Positions 17,063-25,946 of a stretch of 64,000 bases of DNA are shown in pieces (the stretch's first letter is position 1; every line of letters begins with the position of its first letter). The stretch is from Myxococcota bacterium. GTDB lineage: Bacteria; Myxococcota_A; UBA796; JAJRTE01. Location of the stretch: the NCBI GenBank assembly GCA_024278455.1, contig JAJRTE010000107.1:1-64000 (forward strand), written 5' to 3'. A program made the translations under genes and the position numbers. A model generated the notes under the pieces. The model saw nothing but the letters and a program-made list of their open reading frames with translations. It was not told where the DNA came from and ran no database searches.

Positions 17063-17223
17063 TTTGAAAATCGGACTCGAGCGGGCGCGAAGTCTCTGAA
17101 CGACACCGGCCACGGGCAAGATGGTTGGTGGCACCGTTCGGCTTTCACCGGGCTCGAGCCAGGCTATTCGGGCTGGACAACAGGGTTGACATAGAAGCCA
17201 GTTGGGCAGCAGGAGAACCGTCC
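17063..17223 (+). other. Spacer where rplX (L24) would normally lie
   Basis: 161 nt, too short for L24 (usually 75-115 codons), separate rplN and rplE. A TTG-initiated reading just after the rplN stop gives [11 protein letters not shown] and then a stop, faintly like an L24 N-terminus (MKI...), and a longer frame in phase with rplE opens at 17125. Neither looks like L24. I see no terminator or promoter. Confidence 0.5.
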
Positions 17224-17766
17224 ATGGCACGGCTGAAAGATAGGTACGAAGCAGAGATCGTACCAGCGCTCATGAAAGAATTCGGGTATGTCAACGTCAT
17301 GCAGGCGCCGAGGTTGACCAAGATCGTCGTGAATACGAGTCTGAAGGAGGCCATCCAGAACATCAAAGTCCTGGAGACCGCCGCGGCGGAACTCGCGCTG
17401 ATCACCGGGCAGAAGGCGATAATCCGGCGGGCACGCCGCTCGATAGCCAACTTCAAGCTCCGCGAGGGGATGCCGATCGGGGCCATGGTGACCTTGAGGC
17501 GCGAGCGCATGTATGAGTTCATGGATCGGCTGTTCAATGTGGCGATCCCTCGAATTCGCGACTTCCGCGGGGTCTCGCCCAAGTCTTTCGATGGTCGCGG
17601 GAACTACTCGTTGGGGCTTGGGGAGCAGATCGTCTTTCCCGAGATCGACTACGACAAGGTGACCAAGGTGAACGGCATGAATGTGACGTTTGTGACCACA
17701 GCGAAATCGGACCGGGAGGCACGATCGTTGTTGGCGCACCTCGGCATGCCATTCAGGCAGCAATAG
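17224..17766 (+). CDS. rplE: 50S ribosomal protein L5
   Basis: 180 residues from ATG 17224 ([22 protein letters not shown]), the standard length and start of bacterial L5. The track start at 17125 would add 33 residues not seen in the family. Conserved blocks include [23 protein letters not shown]-like [15 protein letters not shown] and [10 protein letters not shown]5 binds 5S rRNA and contacts P-site tRNA. It opens the spc part of the cluster and is followed by rpsN after 46 nt. Confidence 0.96.
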   Translation: MARLKDRYEAEIVPALMKEFGYVNVMQAPRLTKIVVNTSLKEAIQNIKVLETAAAELALITGQKAIIRRARRSIANFKLREGMPIGAMVTLRRERMYEFMDRLFNVAIPRIRDFRGVSPKSFDGRGNYSLGLGEQIVFPEIDYDKVTKVNGMNVTFVTTAKSDREARSLLAHLGMPFRQQ

Positions 17767-17812
17767 GCTGCGAGAACGAAGCAGGTTCACGATTTGTTTG
17801 AGGAGTTATCCG

Positions 17813-17998
17813 GTGGCGCGAAAAGCATTGATGTACAAGGCAATACGCAAACCGAAGTTCAAGGTGCGCGCTTACAATCGCTGCCCGCTCTGCGGCAGGC
17901 CGAGAGCCTTCCTGCGAAGGTTCGGTATGTGCCGGATATGTTTTCGGACCTTGGCGCTTCGAGGGGAACTCCCCGGGGTGATCAAGTCGAGTTGGTAG
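17813..17998 (+). CDS. rpsN: 30S ribosomal protein S14, zinc-binding type Z
   Basis: 61 residues from GTG 17813 ([23 protein letters not shown]), preceded by GAGGAG. The CPLCGRP...CRICFR pair forms the zinc knuckle of the short, C+ form of S14. The track ORF from 17798 begins 5 codons too early. S14 is assembled late into the 30S head. The C+ form depends on zinc, and no zinc-free paralogue is visible in this window. Confidence 0.96.
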   Translation: MARKALMYKAIRKPKFKVRAYNRCPLCGRPRAFLRRFGMCRICFRTLALRGELPGVIKSSW

Positions 17999-18053
17999 TC
18001 TTGTTGCCTTTCTGCGGCGGTCAGGGATTACTAACAGGTTGAGGAGAGTTTTC

Positions 18054-18452
18054 ATGAGCATGACCGATCCGGTGGCGGACCTCTTGACCCGTCTGCGAAA
18101 TGCCACTCGTGCGAAACATGCCACGGTGACGATTCCGAAGTCCGTGCTCAAGCTGAATATCTTGAGAATTCTGAAAGACGAGGGGTTCATTCGTGGCTTC
18201 CGTGTCGCGGGAAAGGCGCCGAAGGAGCAGATCGTCGTGTCCCTGGGATATGACCAGCACCAGGAAGGCCTGATCCGCGGCTTGCGGCGCGTCAGCAAAC
18301 CCGGGTGCCGCATCTATGTAGGCAAGGACAGCCTCCCGAGGATTCGCAACGGACTCGGGGTTGCCATCGTGTCCACGTCTCGAGGTGTGATGAGCGATGC
18401 CCAGGCCCGGGCCGTCGTAGTCGGCGGTGAGTTCCTCTGCGAGGTCTGGTAG
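18054..18452 (+). CDS. rpsH: 30S ribosomal protein S8
   Basis: 132 residues from ATG 18054 (MSMTDPVADLLTRLRNATRAKHATVTIPKS), preceded by GAGGAG with an 8-nt gap. The C-terminal GVAIVSTSRGVMSDAQARA block and final GGEFLCEVW are typical. S8 nucleates the 16S central domain and represses the spc operon in E. coli; regulation here is not shown by the sequence. Located between rpsN and rplF as expected. Confidence 0.96.
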   Translation: MSMTDPVADLLTRLRNATRAKHATVTIPKSVLKLNILRILKDEGFIRGFRVAGKAPKEQIVVSLGYDQHQEGLIRGLRRVSKPGCRIYVGKDSLPRIRNGLGVAIVSTSRGVMSDAQARAVVVGGEFLCEVW

Positions 18453-18497
18453 CGTGCATTGGTTCCGGGGCGTTGCCCGTCCGATTGTGAGGTCATC

Positions 18498-19037
18498 ATG
18501 TCTAGAATAGGCCGCATGCCCATTGAACTCCCCACTGGCGTCACCGTCACGGAGAAGAATGGGGTCGTAAGGGTCAATGGGCCGAAGGGGGCGCTCACCA
18601 TGGCCTTGTCCCCGTTGATAACGTTGCGCCAGGAAGGTGTGAAGTTGTTGCTCGAACGCCGATCGGACGACCGCCGGGCCCGCTCCGTGCACGGCCTCAT
18701 GCGAAACCTGATCGCCAACATGGTGCGGGGTGTGTCCGCCGGATTCGAAAAGCGGTTGGATATCGTCGGGGTCGGATTCAAGGCAGAAAAGGCCGGCGGA
18801 GTGCTCAAGCTCAATCTGGGCTACTCTCACCCGGTGATCCTAGAAATCCCGGAAGGTATCGACATCGTACTGGAGAAACCGACGAAGATCGTCGTTCGCG
18901 GTATCGACGTACAGCAGGTTGGACAGGTCGCCGCGAACATAAGGGCCTATCGCCCGCCGGACATCTACAAGGGCAAGGGCGTTCGGTACGAGGGCGAGGT
19001 CGTCAAGCTCAAGCCAGGCAAGGCAGCAGCCGGCTAG
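18498..19037 (+). CDS. rplF: 50S ribosomal protein L6
   Basis: 179 residues from ATG 18498 (MSRIGRMPIELPTGVTVT), with the duplicated L6 fold and the C-terminal PPDIYKGKGVRYEGEVVKLKPGKAA signature near the sarcin-ricin loop. The track start at 18459 adds a non-conserved leader of 13 residues. A GAGG lies 7 nt upstream of the chosen ATG. It is followed after 75 nt by rplR. Confidence 0.96.
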   Translation: MSRIGRMPIELPTGVTVTEKNGVVRVNGPKGALTMALSPLITLRQEGVKLLLERRSDDRRARSVHGLMRNLIANMVRGVSAGFEKRLDIVGVGFKAEKAGGVLKLNLGYSHPVILEIPEGIDIVLEKPTKIVVRGIDVQQVGQVAANIRAYRPPDIYKGKGVRYEGEVVKLKPGKAAAG

Positions 19038-19112
19038 TGTGCGCTTTTGGGAACGCAGGTCGCCGGGTCGCCGGTCCGGACGTTCCAGGGAAGGGTGTTG
19101 GAGGTATTTGCC

Positions 19113-19481
19113 GTGGGAAAGACAAACCCGAGGGCCGTCGCCCGTGCGCGACGCAAGATGAGCATTCGAAAAAAGGTGCGCGGAACAACGCGCCGTCCTC
19201 GATTGTGCGTCTATTGCAGCGGACGACACATCTACGCCCAGATCATCGATGACCAATCCGGTCGGACCTTGGCGGCTGTGTCCACGCTGTCGCCGGCGAT
19301 TCGTTCTCAGGGCCAGGTGGCCGCAAACGTCGCGTCCGCGGTGAAGGTCGGCAAAGCCATCGCCGCTCAGGCACTGGAACGCGATATCAAGACAGTGGTC
19401 TTCGATCGAAACGGATTCGTCTATCACGGGAAGGTCAAAGCACTGGGCGACGCGGCCCGCAAGGGCGGGTTGCTGTTCTGA
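19113..19481 (+). CDS. rplR: 50S ribosomal protein L18
   Basis: Starting at GTG 19113 the protein is 122 residues ([24 protein letters not shown]), which matches the usual L18 length; GGAGG lies 8 nt upstream. The track start at 19047 gives 22 extra residues without family support. The [20 protein letters not shown] core and C-terminal [23 protein letters not shown] bind 5S rRNA. Followed closely by rpsE. Confidence 0.95.
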   Translation: MGKTNPRAVARARRKMSIRKKVRGTTRRPRLCVYCSGRHIYAQIIDDQSGRTLAAVSTLSPAIRSQGQVAANVASAVKVGKAIAAQALERDIKTVVFDRNGFVYHGKVKALGDAARKGGLLF

Positions 19482-19513
19482 CACAGTGATGAATGACGTA
19501 TCGGGGAGTGATT

Positions 19514-20023
19514 GTGCAGCGAAACAATTCCGATGATATGCAACTCCTGGACAGGGTCGTCCACATCAACCGGGTTGCAAAGGTCGTCAAAGGCGGGCGC
19601 CGCTTCAGTTTCTCGGCTCTTGTCGTTGTCGGCGACGGAGAGGGCCGCGTGGGCGTCGGCCTTGGGAAGGCCACGGAAGTCCCGGAGGCCATCCGGAAGG
19701 GTGGCGAGCGTGCCAGGAAGAGCATGGTGACGATTCCCATTGTAAATCAGACGATTCCACACGGCGTCGTTGGCCGCTATGGGGCGGGTAGAGTCGTTTT
19801 GAGACCTGCCTCTCCTGGGACTGGCGTCATCGCCGGTGGTGCCGTTCGGGCGGTTTTGGAGGTGGCGGGAGTGCGAAACATCCTGACCAAGTCGCTGGGA
19901 ACCAGCAACCCGCACAATGTGGTCAAGGCCACCATGAACGGGTTGCAGCAGTTGCGCTCGGTAGAAGACGTGGCGGCTACTCGAGGGAAGGAAGTGCGCG
20001 CCGATGGAGAACTGGTGCGCTGA
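19514..20023 (+). CDS. rpsE: 30S ribosomal protein S5
   Basis: About 169 residues from GTG 19514 ([29 protein letters not shown]), which has GGGAG 5 nt upstream; ATG 19493 would add 7 residues with a weaker ribosome-binding site. The dsRNA-binding-like N-terminal domain ([18 protein letters not shown]) and the C-terminal fold with [22 protein letters not shown] are intact. S5 helps set decoding accuracy. Order rplR-rpsE-rpmD-rplO is canonical. Confidence 0.95.
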   Translation: MQRNNSDDMQLLDRVVHINRVAKVVKGGRRFSFSALVVVGDGEGRVGVGLGKATEVPEAIRKGGERARKSMVTIPIVNQTIPHGVVGRYGAGRVVLRPASPGTGVIAGGAVRAVLEVAGVRNILTKSLGTSNPHNVVKATMNGLQQLRSVEDVAATRGKEVRADGELVR

Positions 20024-20066
20024 CTGAATCGCTTTCTTGGAACATACGAAGTTGTTGGGGATCGTC

Positions 20067-20252
20067 ATGAGTCGTCTGAAGGTAACGCTGGTCCGGAGTG
20101 GTATCGGTAGACCGGAATCCCAGAAGAAGATCTTGAAGGGACTCGGGCTGACCAGGCTGCACCGGACCGTCGTCAGGCAGAATTCGCCCACCATACGGGG
20201 AATGATCAAGAAAGTGCTCCACCTGGTACATGTCGAGGAAGTGCCGGAGTAG
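20067..20252 (+). CDS. rpmD: 50S ribosomal protein L30
   Basis: 61 residues from ATG 20067 ([28 protein letters not shown]), the usual length and core for bacterial L30. The track start at 20037 adds 10 residues outside the family. The conserved [23 protein letters not shown] follows. L30 is absent from some phyla but common in proteobacteria and relatives. GGGG precedes the ATG by 6 nt. Confidence 0.95.
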   Translation: MSRLKVTLVRSGIGRPESQKKILKGLGLTRLHRTVVRQNSPTIRGMIKKVLHLVHVEEVPE

Positions 20253-20270
20253 CAAGGCAAGGGAGTTGAC

Positions 20271-20714
20271 ATGGGCAACGAACTATCCAAACTGACCGTG
20301 GTGCCGGGATCGAGGCGCCGCCGGCGTCGCCTTGGTCGGGGCATCGGATCCGGCAGGGGAAAGACCTGTGGGCGTGGCGTCAAGGGGCAATGTTCGCGGT
20401 CCGGCTCCGGGGCACGGCCTGGTTTCGAGGGTGGACAGATGCCCTTGCAGCGGCGTGTCCCGAAACGGGGGTTCTCGAACATCTTCCAGGAGCGATATGA
20501 TATCGTCAACGTGAGGACCCTTGCGAGACTCTCGGGTGTCGATGTGGTGGACCCTTCGGTGTTGCGGGCAGCGGGAATGATCTCGGGGCGGCGGAAGGTG
20601 AAGATTCTGTCGTCCGGTGAAATGACACGGCCGTTGACGGTACGAGCACACAAGTTCAGCGCCCAGGCGGTCGCGAAGATCGAAGCCTGCGGTGGCAAGG
20701 TGGAGGTACTCTGA
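20271..20714 (+). CDS. rplO: 50S ribosomal protein L15
   Basis: 147 residues. The glycine- and arginine-rich N-terminus ([22 protein letters not shown]) and the [17 protein letters not shown] block are typical of L15, which threads into the 23S core. ATG 20271 follows GGGAGTTGAC. The stop TGA is one nucleotide from the TTG start of secY, so translation of the two genes is probably coupled. Confidence 0.96.
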   Translation: MGNELSKLTVVPGSRRRRRRLGRGIGSGRGKTCGRGVKGQCSRSGSGARPGFEGGQMPLQRRVPKRGFSNIFQERYDIVNVRTLARLSGVDVVDPSVLRAAGMISGRRKVKILSSGEMTRPLTVRAHKFSAQAVAKIEACGGKVEVL

Positions 20715-20715
20715 C

Positions 20716-22044
20716 TTGGCCGGCGGCTATCGAAACATATTCAAGATTCCTGAGCTGCGGAGTCGTGTGCTGTTTACCGTGGCGTTGCTCGGCGTGTACC
20801 GTCTCGGGGTATTCATACCAGTTCCAGGAACGAACCGAGCCGCGCTCGCCCAGTTTTTCGAAAGTAGCGGAAAGGGAACCCTGCTCGGCCTGTACGACAT
20901 GTTCTCCGGCGGGGCCCTGCTTCGTTTTTCGGTCTTTACCCTCGGGATCATGCCCTACATCACCGCCTCGATCATCTTGCAGGTGCTGACCGTGGTGGTG
21001 CCGCAGCTCGAGCGGCTCTCCAAGGAAGGTGAGACCGGCCGCAGAAAGATCACGCAGTACACGCGGTACGGGACGATCGTGATCTCTGCGGTTCAGAGTC
21101 TGGCGATATCCTACAGCCTCGAGTCCATGCCCGGCGTACAGGACATGCCTGTCGTGATCAACCCGGGGTGGGGATTCCGAATGCTCGCCCTGGTGACGTT
21201 GACCGCGGGCACCTGTTTCATCATGTGGCTTGGTGAGCAGATTTCGGACAGGGGCATCGGGAATGGTATTTCGCTCATCATCTTCGCCGGTATCGTCGCC
21301 CGGTTCCCGGTCGCGATCTTCAACACGTTCCAGCAGGTCGGTATTGGCGAACTGCCTATCGCCGAACTCTTGGGGCTCACCCTGTTCATGGTTGCCGTCA
21401 TCGCTGCCATCGTCTTTTGTGAGCGGGGGCAGAGGCGCATTCCCGTTCAGTACGCCAAGCGGGTCGTCGGCCGGAAAGTGTATGGGGGGCAGACAGCCCA
21501 CCTGCCGTTGAAGATCAACATGTCGGGCGTGATTCCCCCGATCTTCGCATCCTCCTTGATGGTCTTCCCGGCAACCATCAGCAGCTTTGTCGGTGAGGAC
21601 CGGTTTCCCTGGTTGGCTGCGTTCAACGGTGCGATGAGGCATGATCAGATCCTCTACAACGTTTTGTATGTGGCGATGATCATATTCTTCTGCTACTTCT
21701 ATACCGCCGTGACCTTCAATCCGGATGACGTGGCGGAGAACATGAAGAAGTACAACGGCTTCATCCCCGGGATTCGACCGGGGAAGAAGACGGCAGAGTA
21801 CATAGACAGGATTCTCACGCGGATTACCTTGGGGGGGGCGCTCTACCTGTCGGTTGTTTGTGTGCTCCCCACGTTCCTGATGGTTCGCTTTGGTGTGCCA
21901 TTCTATTTCGGAGGTACGTCGCTCTTGATCGTGGTCGGCGTCGCCCTGGACACGGTGGCGCAGATCGACTCCCATCTGCTGACGCGCGAGTATGAAGGTC
22001 TGCTCGGGGCGAAGGGCGGGAGAATTCGAGGTCGACGTCGCTAG
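20716..22044 (+). CDS. secY: Protein translocase subunit SecY
   Basis: 442 residues from TTG 20716 (AGGYRNIFKIPELRSRVLF), supported by GGAGG 9 nt upstream; the track start at 20692 lies inside rplO. Ten membrane spans are expected, with the plug and pore-ring region (ITASIILQVLTVVVPQLERL) and cytosolic loops bearing RRKITQYTRYGT and the Arg-rich C-terminus. SecY forms the membrane channel with SecE and SecG for SecA- or ribosome-driven export, which matters in a window so rich in secreted proteins. adk and map, which often follow secY, are missing; infA begins 38 nt downstream. Confidence 0.97.
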   Translation: MAGGYRNIFKIPELRSRVLFTVALLGVYRLGVFIPVPGTNRAALAQFFESSGKGTLLGLYDMFSGGALLRFSVFTLGIMPYITASIILQVLTVVVPQLERLSKEGETGRRKITQYTRYGTIVISAVQSLAISYSLESMPGVQDMPVVINPGWGFRMLALVTLTAGTCFIMWLGEQISDRGIGNGISLIIFAGIVARFPVAIFNTFQQVGIGELPIAELLGLTLFMVAVIAAIVFCERGQRRIPVQYAKRVVGRKVYGGQTAHLPLKINMSGVIPPIFASSLMVFPATISSFVGEDRFPWLAAFNGAMRHDQILYNVLYVAMIIFFCYFYTAVTFNPDDVAENMKKYNGFIPGIRPGKKTAEYIDRILTRITLGGALYLSVVCVLPTFLMVRFGVPFYFGGTSLLIVVGVALDTVAQIDSHLLTREYEGLLGAKGGRIRGRRR

Positions 22045-22082
22045 CTGTCACCGGGTTCGCCCAAATGATCGGGTAGGAAGAA

Positions 22083-22307
22083 ATGTCAAGTCAGAAAGAG
22101 GAAGCTATCGAGGTGGTTGGTACGGTCATCGAGCCACTTCCCAACGCAATGTTTCGTGTGCAGTTGGAGAACGGCCACAAGATCCTCGCCCACATTTCGG
22201 GCAAGATGCGGATGCATTTCATCAAGATCTTGCCCGGTGACCAGGTGACCGTGGAGCTTTCTCCCTATGACTTGACTCGAGGGCGAATAACCTACAGGGC
22301 AAAGTAA
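22083..22307 (+). CDS. infA: Translation initiation factor IF-1
   Basis: 74 residues with the S1/OB-fold pattern of IF-1: [62 protein letters not shown]-1 binds the A site during initiation with IF-2 and IF-3. AGGAAGAA precedes ATG 22083. It lies between secY and rpmJ, as in many bacteria that lack adk-map at this spot. Confidence 0.97.
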   Translation: MSSQKEEAIEVVGTVIEPLPNAMFRVQLENGHKILAHISGKMRMHFIKILPGDQVTVELSPYDLTRGRITYRAK

Positions 22308-22334
22308 CCCAAACGTGGTCAAGGACGTAGAAAA

Positions 22335-22448
22335 ATGAAGGTCAAGGCGTCAGTGAAGAAGATGTGTGTAAAGTGTCGAACGATCAAGAGGCGAGGAATC
22401 GTGAGTATTATATGTCCGAACCCGAAGCACAAGCAACGGCAGGGATGA
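22335..22448 (+). CDS. rpmJ: 50S ribosomal protein L36, zinc-binding form
   Basis: 37 residues ([20 protein letters not shown]...HKQRQG), too short for the ORF track. The zinc-ribbon ligands are CVKC and CPNPKH. L36 binds 23S rRNA beneath the L7/L12 stalk base. The start codon is ATG 22335 in an A-rich context. The position between infA and rpsM is canonical and confirms the call. Confidence 0.95.
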   Translation: MKVKASVKKMCVKCRTIKRRGIVSIICPNPKHKQRQG

Positions 22449-22502
22449 CGCAACGATCCTGTCGCCCGTCTGACACGCTCAACCTGGTAAGGAGGCCTGG
22501 CT

Positions 22503-22871
22503 TTGGCTCGAATCGCTGGTATTGATCTTCCTCGCAACAAGCGTATCGAGGTCGGTTTGACCTATATCTTCGGGATTGGACGTTCGACCAGTCGCCGGGT
22601 CCTGGCGAGCGCGAATGTCAGTCCGGATACACGAACCGACAGCCTCACCGATGCCGAGATAGCTCGCATCCGGGCGGTCATCGACCGTGATTGCAAGGTA
22701 GAAGGCGACCTTCGTAAGGAGGTCGGAATGAACATCAAGCGGTTGATGGACATCAACTGCTATCGGGGACTGCGCCACAGGCGTGGCTTGCCGGTTCGGG
22801 GTCAGAGAACGCACACGAATGCTCGGACTCGAAAGGGACCACGGCGAGCGATTGCTGGAAAGAAGAAGTGA
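22503..22871 (+). CDS. rpsM: 30S ribosomal protein S13 (TTG start)
   Basis: 122 residues beginning at TTG 22503 ([25 protein letters not shown]) with AAGGAGG upstream. The helix-two-turn-helix ([15 protein letters not shown]) and the basic C-terminus ([24 protein letters not shown]) that contacts P-site tRNA are conserved. It opens the alpha-operon portion: rpsM, rpsK, rpsD, rpoA, rplQ. Confidence 0.96.
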   Translation: MARIAGIDLPRNKRIEVGLTYIFGIGRSTSRRVLASANVSPDTRTDSLTDAEIARIRAVIDRDCKVEGDLRKEVGMNIKRLMDINCYRGLRHRRGLPVRGQRTHTNARTRKGPRRAIAGKKK

Positions 22872-22924
22872 CCCGATAGGGAAAGCGCCCTGGGAAACGC
22901 GGCGCGCAACGGTAGGGAATCTCC

Positions 22925-23317
22925 ATGGCAAAGCAAAGAAGAATCTCTCGCAAGAAGAAAGTCAGGAAGAACATCCAGAAGGGGATTGCCCATATCCAGG
23001 CCACCTTCAACAACACCATCGTCACGATCTCGGATGAGATGGGTAATACGATTGCGTGGTCGAGTGCTGGTGTGAGAGGGTTCAAGGGCTCCCGCAAGAG
23101 CACCCCGTTCGCCGCTCAGCTCGCCGCCGAGGACGCTGCGAAAAAGGCCATGGAGCACGGTCTTCGTACCGTTGGCGTGCAGGTCAAGGGGCCTGGGGCG
23201 GGCAGGGAATCGGCCTTGCGCTCGCTACAGGCATCCGGCCTGAAGATTACCTTGATCCGCGACGTGACGCCAATTCCGCACAACGGTTGCCGTCCCCCCA
23301 AGCGTCGAAGGGTTTGA
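22925..23317 (+). CDS. rpsK: 30S ribosomal protein S11
   Basis: 130 residues with the S11 core ([43 protein letters not shown]) and C-terminal [17 protein letters not shown], close to the E. coli sequence. S11 forms the platform near the Shine-Dalgarno duplex. AGGG lies 7 nt before ATG 22925. The gene is followed after 60 nt by rpsD. Confidence 0.97.
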   Translation: MAKQRRISRKKKVRKNIQKGIAHIQATFNNTIVTISDEMGNTIAWSSAGVRGFKGSRKSTPFAAQLAAEDAAKKAMEHGLRTVGVQVKGPGAGRESALRSLQASGLKITLIRDVTPIPHNGCRPPKRRRV

Positions 23318-23377
23318 TCAGCGCGCATGAAGTGGTCATGCTGCAGGAATTCTACGTGATTTCGTCTGGAGGACGTT

Positions 23378-24004
23378 TTGGCTAGGTACAGAGATTCCGT
23401 ATGCCGGCTCTGCCGCCGCGAAGGTGTGAAGTTGTTCTTGAAGGGCGAACGTTGTTTCACTGACAAGTGCGCGTTCGACCGCAGACAGTATCCGCCCGGT
23501 CAGCACGGACAGCGACGCCACAAGGAGACCGAGTACGGGCGTCAGTTGCGCGAAAAGCAGAAAGCCCGGCGTGTCTACGGGGTGCTCGAGAAGCAGTTCC
23601 ATCTGTATTTCGAAAGGGCGGACCGGCAGAAGGGAGAGACTGGCAAGAACCTCCTGACCATTCTCGAAAGGCGGCTCGACAACATCGTCTATCGGCTGGG
23701 ATTCGCCTGTACCCGGGCCGAGGCTCGCCAACTCGTCAGGCATGGTCACTTCCTCGTCAATGGCAAAAAGGTCAACATTCCGTCCTTTCTCGTGAAACCA
23801 GGCGACAGGATCGAATTGCGAGAAAAGAGTCGAAAGATACAGAGAGTGCTCGACTCTCTGGAAGCGGTCTCCAGGCGTCAGATGCCCTCCTGGCTGGAGC
23901 TGGACAAGAACGCTTTCAAGGGATCCATGACAGCGCTGCCGGTCCGGGAGGAACTCCCCTCTGACTTCAATGAGCAGCTCATCGTGGAACTCTATTCCCG
24001 GTAG
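23378..24004 (+). CDS. rpsD: 30S ribosomal protein S4, zinc-binding form (TTG start)
   Basis: 208 residues from TTG 23378 ([15 protein letters not shown]), preceded by GGAGG. Four N-terminal cysteines (CRLC and, near residues 26-31, CFTDKC) mark the zinc-binding C+ form. The S4 RNA-binding domain follows ([39 protein letters not shown]). S4 nucleates 30S assembly, and in E. coli represses the alpha operon. Confidence 0.97.
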   Translation: MARYRDSVCRLCRREGVKLFLKGERCFTDKCAFDRRQYPPGQHGQRRHKETEYGRQLREKQKARRVYGVLEKQFHLYFERADRQKGETGKNLLTILERRLDNIVYRLGFACTRAEARQLVRHGHFLVNGKKVNIPSFLVKPGDRIELREKSRKIQRVLDSLEAVSRRQMPSWLELDKNAFKGSMTALPVREELPSDFNEQLIVELYSR

Positions 24005-24050
24005 ATCGCGTTTGTCTTTTTCCCCTCTGGTCTCTGGGTGCGGAGGTTTC

Positions 24051-25040
24051 ATGTACAGGAATTGGCGGTCTCTCATTCGACCTCGGTCACTCGACGTGGA
24101 CAACGAGACGCTGACGAGTCACTACGGCAAGTTCGTCGCAAAGCCGCTCGAGCGCGGGTTCGGCGTGACCTTGGGCAATTCCCTGCGACGTATCCTGCTG
24201 TCGAGCCTGCAGGGCGCGGCCATTACTTCCGTCAAGATCGAGGGCGCGTTGCACGAATTCACCTCGATTCCAGGCGTCCTCGAGGATGTCACCGACATCG
24301 TGCTCAATCTCAAGGGCGTGCGCTTCAAGCTCGACTCATACGACAGTAGCACGGTCCGCATCGAGAGCCGTGGCGAGTGCGAGATCACAGCAGGGGACAT
24401 TATCACCGGAGCCGGTGTCGAGATCCTCAACCCTGATCACCACATCGCAACGTTGAACGCCGAGGGCCGGCTTTACGCCGAGATGAGTGTCAAGATGGGA
24501 AAGGGGTATGTGCCGGCTGACAAGAATGTCGACGGCGACCTGCCCATCGGCACCATTCCTGTCGACGCCATCTTCACGCCCGTTCGGAAGGTCAACTTTA
24601 CCGTGACGAACGCACGTGTCGGGCATGAAACCGATTATGACAAACTCACACTGGAAGTTTGGACCGACGGCAGCGTCCTTCCACAGGACGCCGTCGCTTA
24701 TGCCGCGAAAATCCTGAAGGAGCAGCTCCAGGTCTTCATCAACTTCGAGGAGGAACCGGAACCGGTCGAGCCGGAGGAAGAGGAAGAGGAAGAGGAATTC
24801 AACGAGAACCTGTTCAAGACAGTCGATGAACTCGAGCTGTCTGTCCGTTCAGCGAATTGCCTGCAGAACGCTAGCATCAAGTACATCTACGAACTCGTGG
24901 AGAAGACCGAGGCCGAAATGTTGAAAACGAAGAACTTCGGTCGCAAATCCCTCACCGAGATCAAGGATATTCTGGGAGAGATGGGGTTGTCTCTGGGCAT
25001 GAAACTCCACAACTTCCCCAAACACAAACTGCCCAAGTGA
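24051..25040 (+). CDS. rpoA: DNA-directed RNA polymerase alpha subunit
   Basis: 329 residues from ATG 24051, with GGAGG 4 nt upstream; the track start at 23970 lies inside rpsD. The N-terminal dimerisation domain contains [21 protein letters not shown]; the C-terminal domain, which binds UP elements and activators, has [45 protein letters not shown]. The linker between them is strongly acidic ([18 protein letters not shown]), longer in Glu than the E. coli linker. It is followed after 21 nt by rplQ, as in most bacteria. Confidence 0.97.
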   Translation: MYRNWRSLIRPRSLDVDNETLTSHYGKFVAKPLERGFGVTLGNSLRRILLSSLQGAAITSVKIEGALHEFTSIPGVLEDVTDIVLNLKGVRFKLDSYDSSTVRIESRGECEITAGDIITGAGVEILNPDHHIATLNAEGRLYAEMSVKMGKGYVPADKNVDGDLPIGTIPVDAIFTPVRKVNFTVTNARVGHETDYDKLTLEVWTDGSVLPQDAVAYAAKILKEQLQVFINFEEEPEPVEPEEEEEEEEFNENLFKTVDELELSVRSANCLQNASIKYIYELVEKTEAEMLKTKNFGRKSLTEIKDILGEMGLSLGMKLHNFPKHKLPK

Positions 25041-25061
25041 CAAAAGCTGGGGATTGGCGCT

Positions 25062-25496
25062 ATGAGACATCTCAAAGGACGGCGCAAGCTGAACCGCTCA
25101 GGTTCCCATCGCGTCGCTATGCTTCGAAATATGGTGACAGCTCTGTTGCGGCATGAGCAAATCACCACAACCGATACACGCGCGAAGGAAATCAGGCCGA
25201 TCGCCGAACGTGTGATCACCCTTGCAAAGCGCGTGCAGCTCGAGCAGTTGACTCAGGGCTCCGAAGACGAGCAGCAGAAAGCCGTTGCGCAGCGTGTGCA
25301 CGGGTTCCGCCTGGCGCGCAGGTGGGTTAATGACCGGGAGGTGTTGCAAAAGGTCTTCGATGTCTACGGGGTGCGCTATCGGGACCGGAACGGTGGCTAC
25401 ACCCGGATCATCAAGCTCGGCTTTCGTCCAGGCGACAACGCCCCGATGAGTTTGATTCAGCTCGTGGAGGAGGAGGGGGAGACGTCTTCGGCCTGA
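25062..25496 (+). CDS. rplQ: 50S ribosomal protein L17
   Basis: 144 residues with the L17 opening MRHLKGRRKLNRSGSHRVAMLRNMVTALLRHEQITTTDTRAKEIRP. A short insertion (QLTQGSEDEQQKAV) lies between the two conserved parts, and the C-terminal YTRIIKLGFRPGDNAPMSLIQLVE is typical. It closes the alpha operon: a strong terminator begins about 40 nt after the stop. Confidence 0.97.
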   Translation: MRHLKGRRKLNRSGSHRVAMLRNMVTALLRHEQITTTDTRAKEIRPIAERVITLAKRVQLEQLTQGSEDEQQKAVAQRVHGFRLARRWVNDREVLQKVFDVYGVRYRDRNGGYTRIIKLGFRPGDNAPMSLIQLVEEEGETSSA

Positions 25497-25538
25497 AGCA
25501 GTCGAGCCCGCGACACGACGAGTAACTTCCCGATCTCG

Positions 25539-25568
25539 CCGGCAGTCTCCCGATTGCCGGTTTTTTTT
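25539..25568 (+). terminator. Rho-independent terminator of the ribosomal operon
   Basis: A CCGGCA/TGCCGG stem (25539-25544 with 25555-25560) around a 10-nt loop is followed at once by eight T residues. It is the clearest intrinsic terminator in the window and marks the end of the S10-spc-alpha block. Confidence 0.93.
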
Positions 25569-25946
25569 GTCCTCGCTTCGAAGTTGCCAGGTAAGCGCTT
25601 GCGGCCACTCCACTACCCGGAGTTCACCGACACGCTCCCGGGGCCAGGGCGTCGCGGCTTCTGAAGATGCAGCGTCCAGACAGGGCGACACCGACCAGCG
25701 CATGCGTACACCTCTCTACCCCACCGACCGTGCAGTGCGCGTCTGGCCAGGTCGTTCGCGGGGGCTTGGTGCCGGGTTCCGTCGCGAGTGGACTATTCCG
25801 AAGAGGATGCAACGTTGGAGGCCGGCGGGCACGAGGACTTGTGCCACGTTCCCGCGCTTCGTCTCCAGCAGCAGAGTCCAGGGGTGACGGTGTATACTTG
25901 AACAGGTTCGAGGCGTGGAGGCATAGGGCTCAGTTGGAGAGGAAAC
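25569..25946. other. Intergenic region between rplQ and the MopE-like gene
   Basis: 378 nt. A TATACT hexamer at 25893-25898 could be a -10 box for the MopE-like gene, about 50 nt upstream of its ATG, but no matching -35 box is present at 16-18 nt. The track ORFs across this stretch have no recognisable content. No RNA gene or repeat seen. Confidence 0.4.

Noticed and set aside
17063-17110. TTGAAAATCGGA... as an rplX remnant
   Set aside because: Only three residues (L/M-K-I) match the L24 start before a stop 11 codons later; not enough to call a pseudogene.
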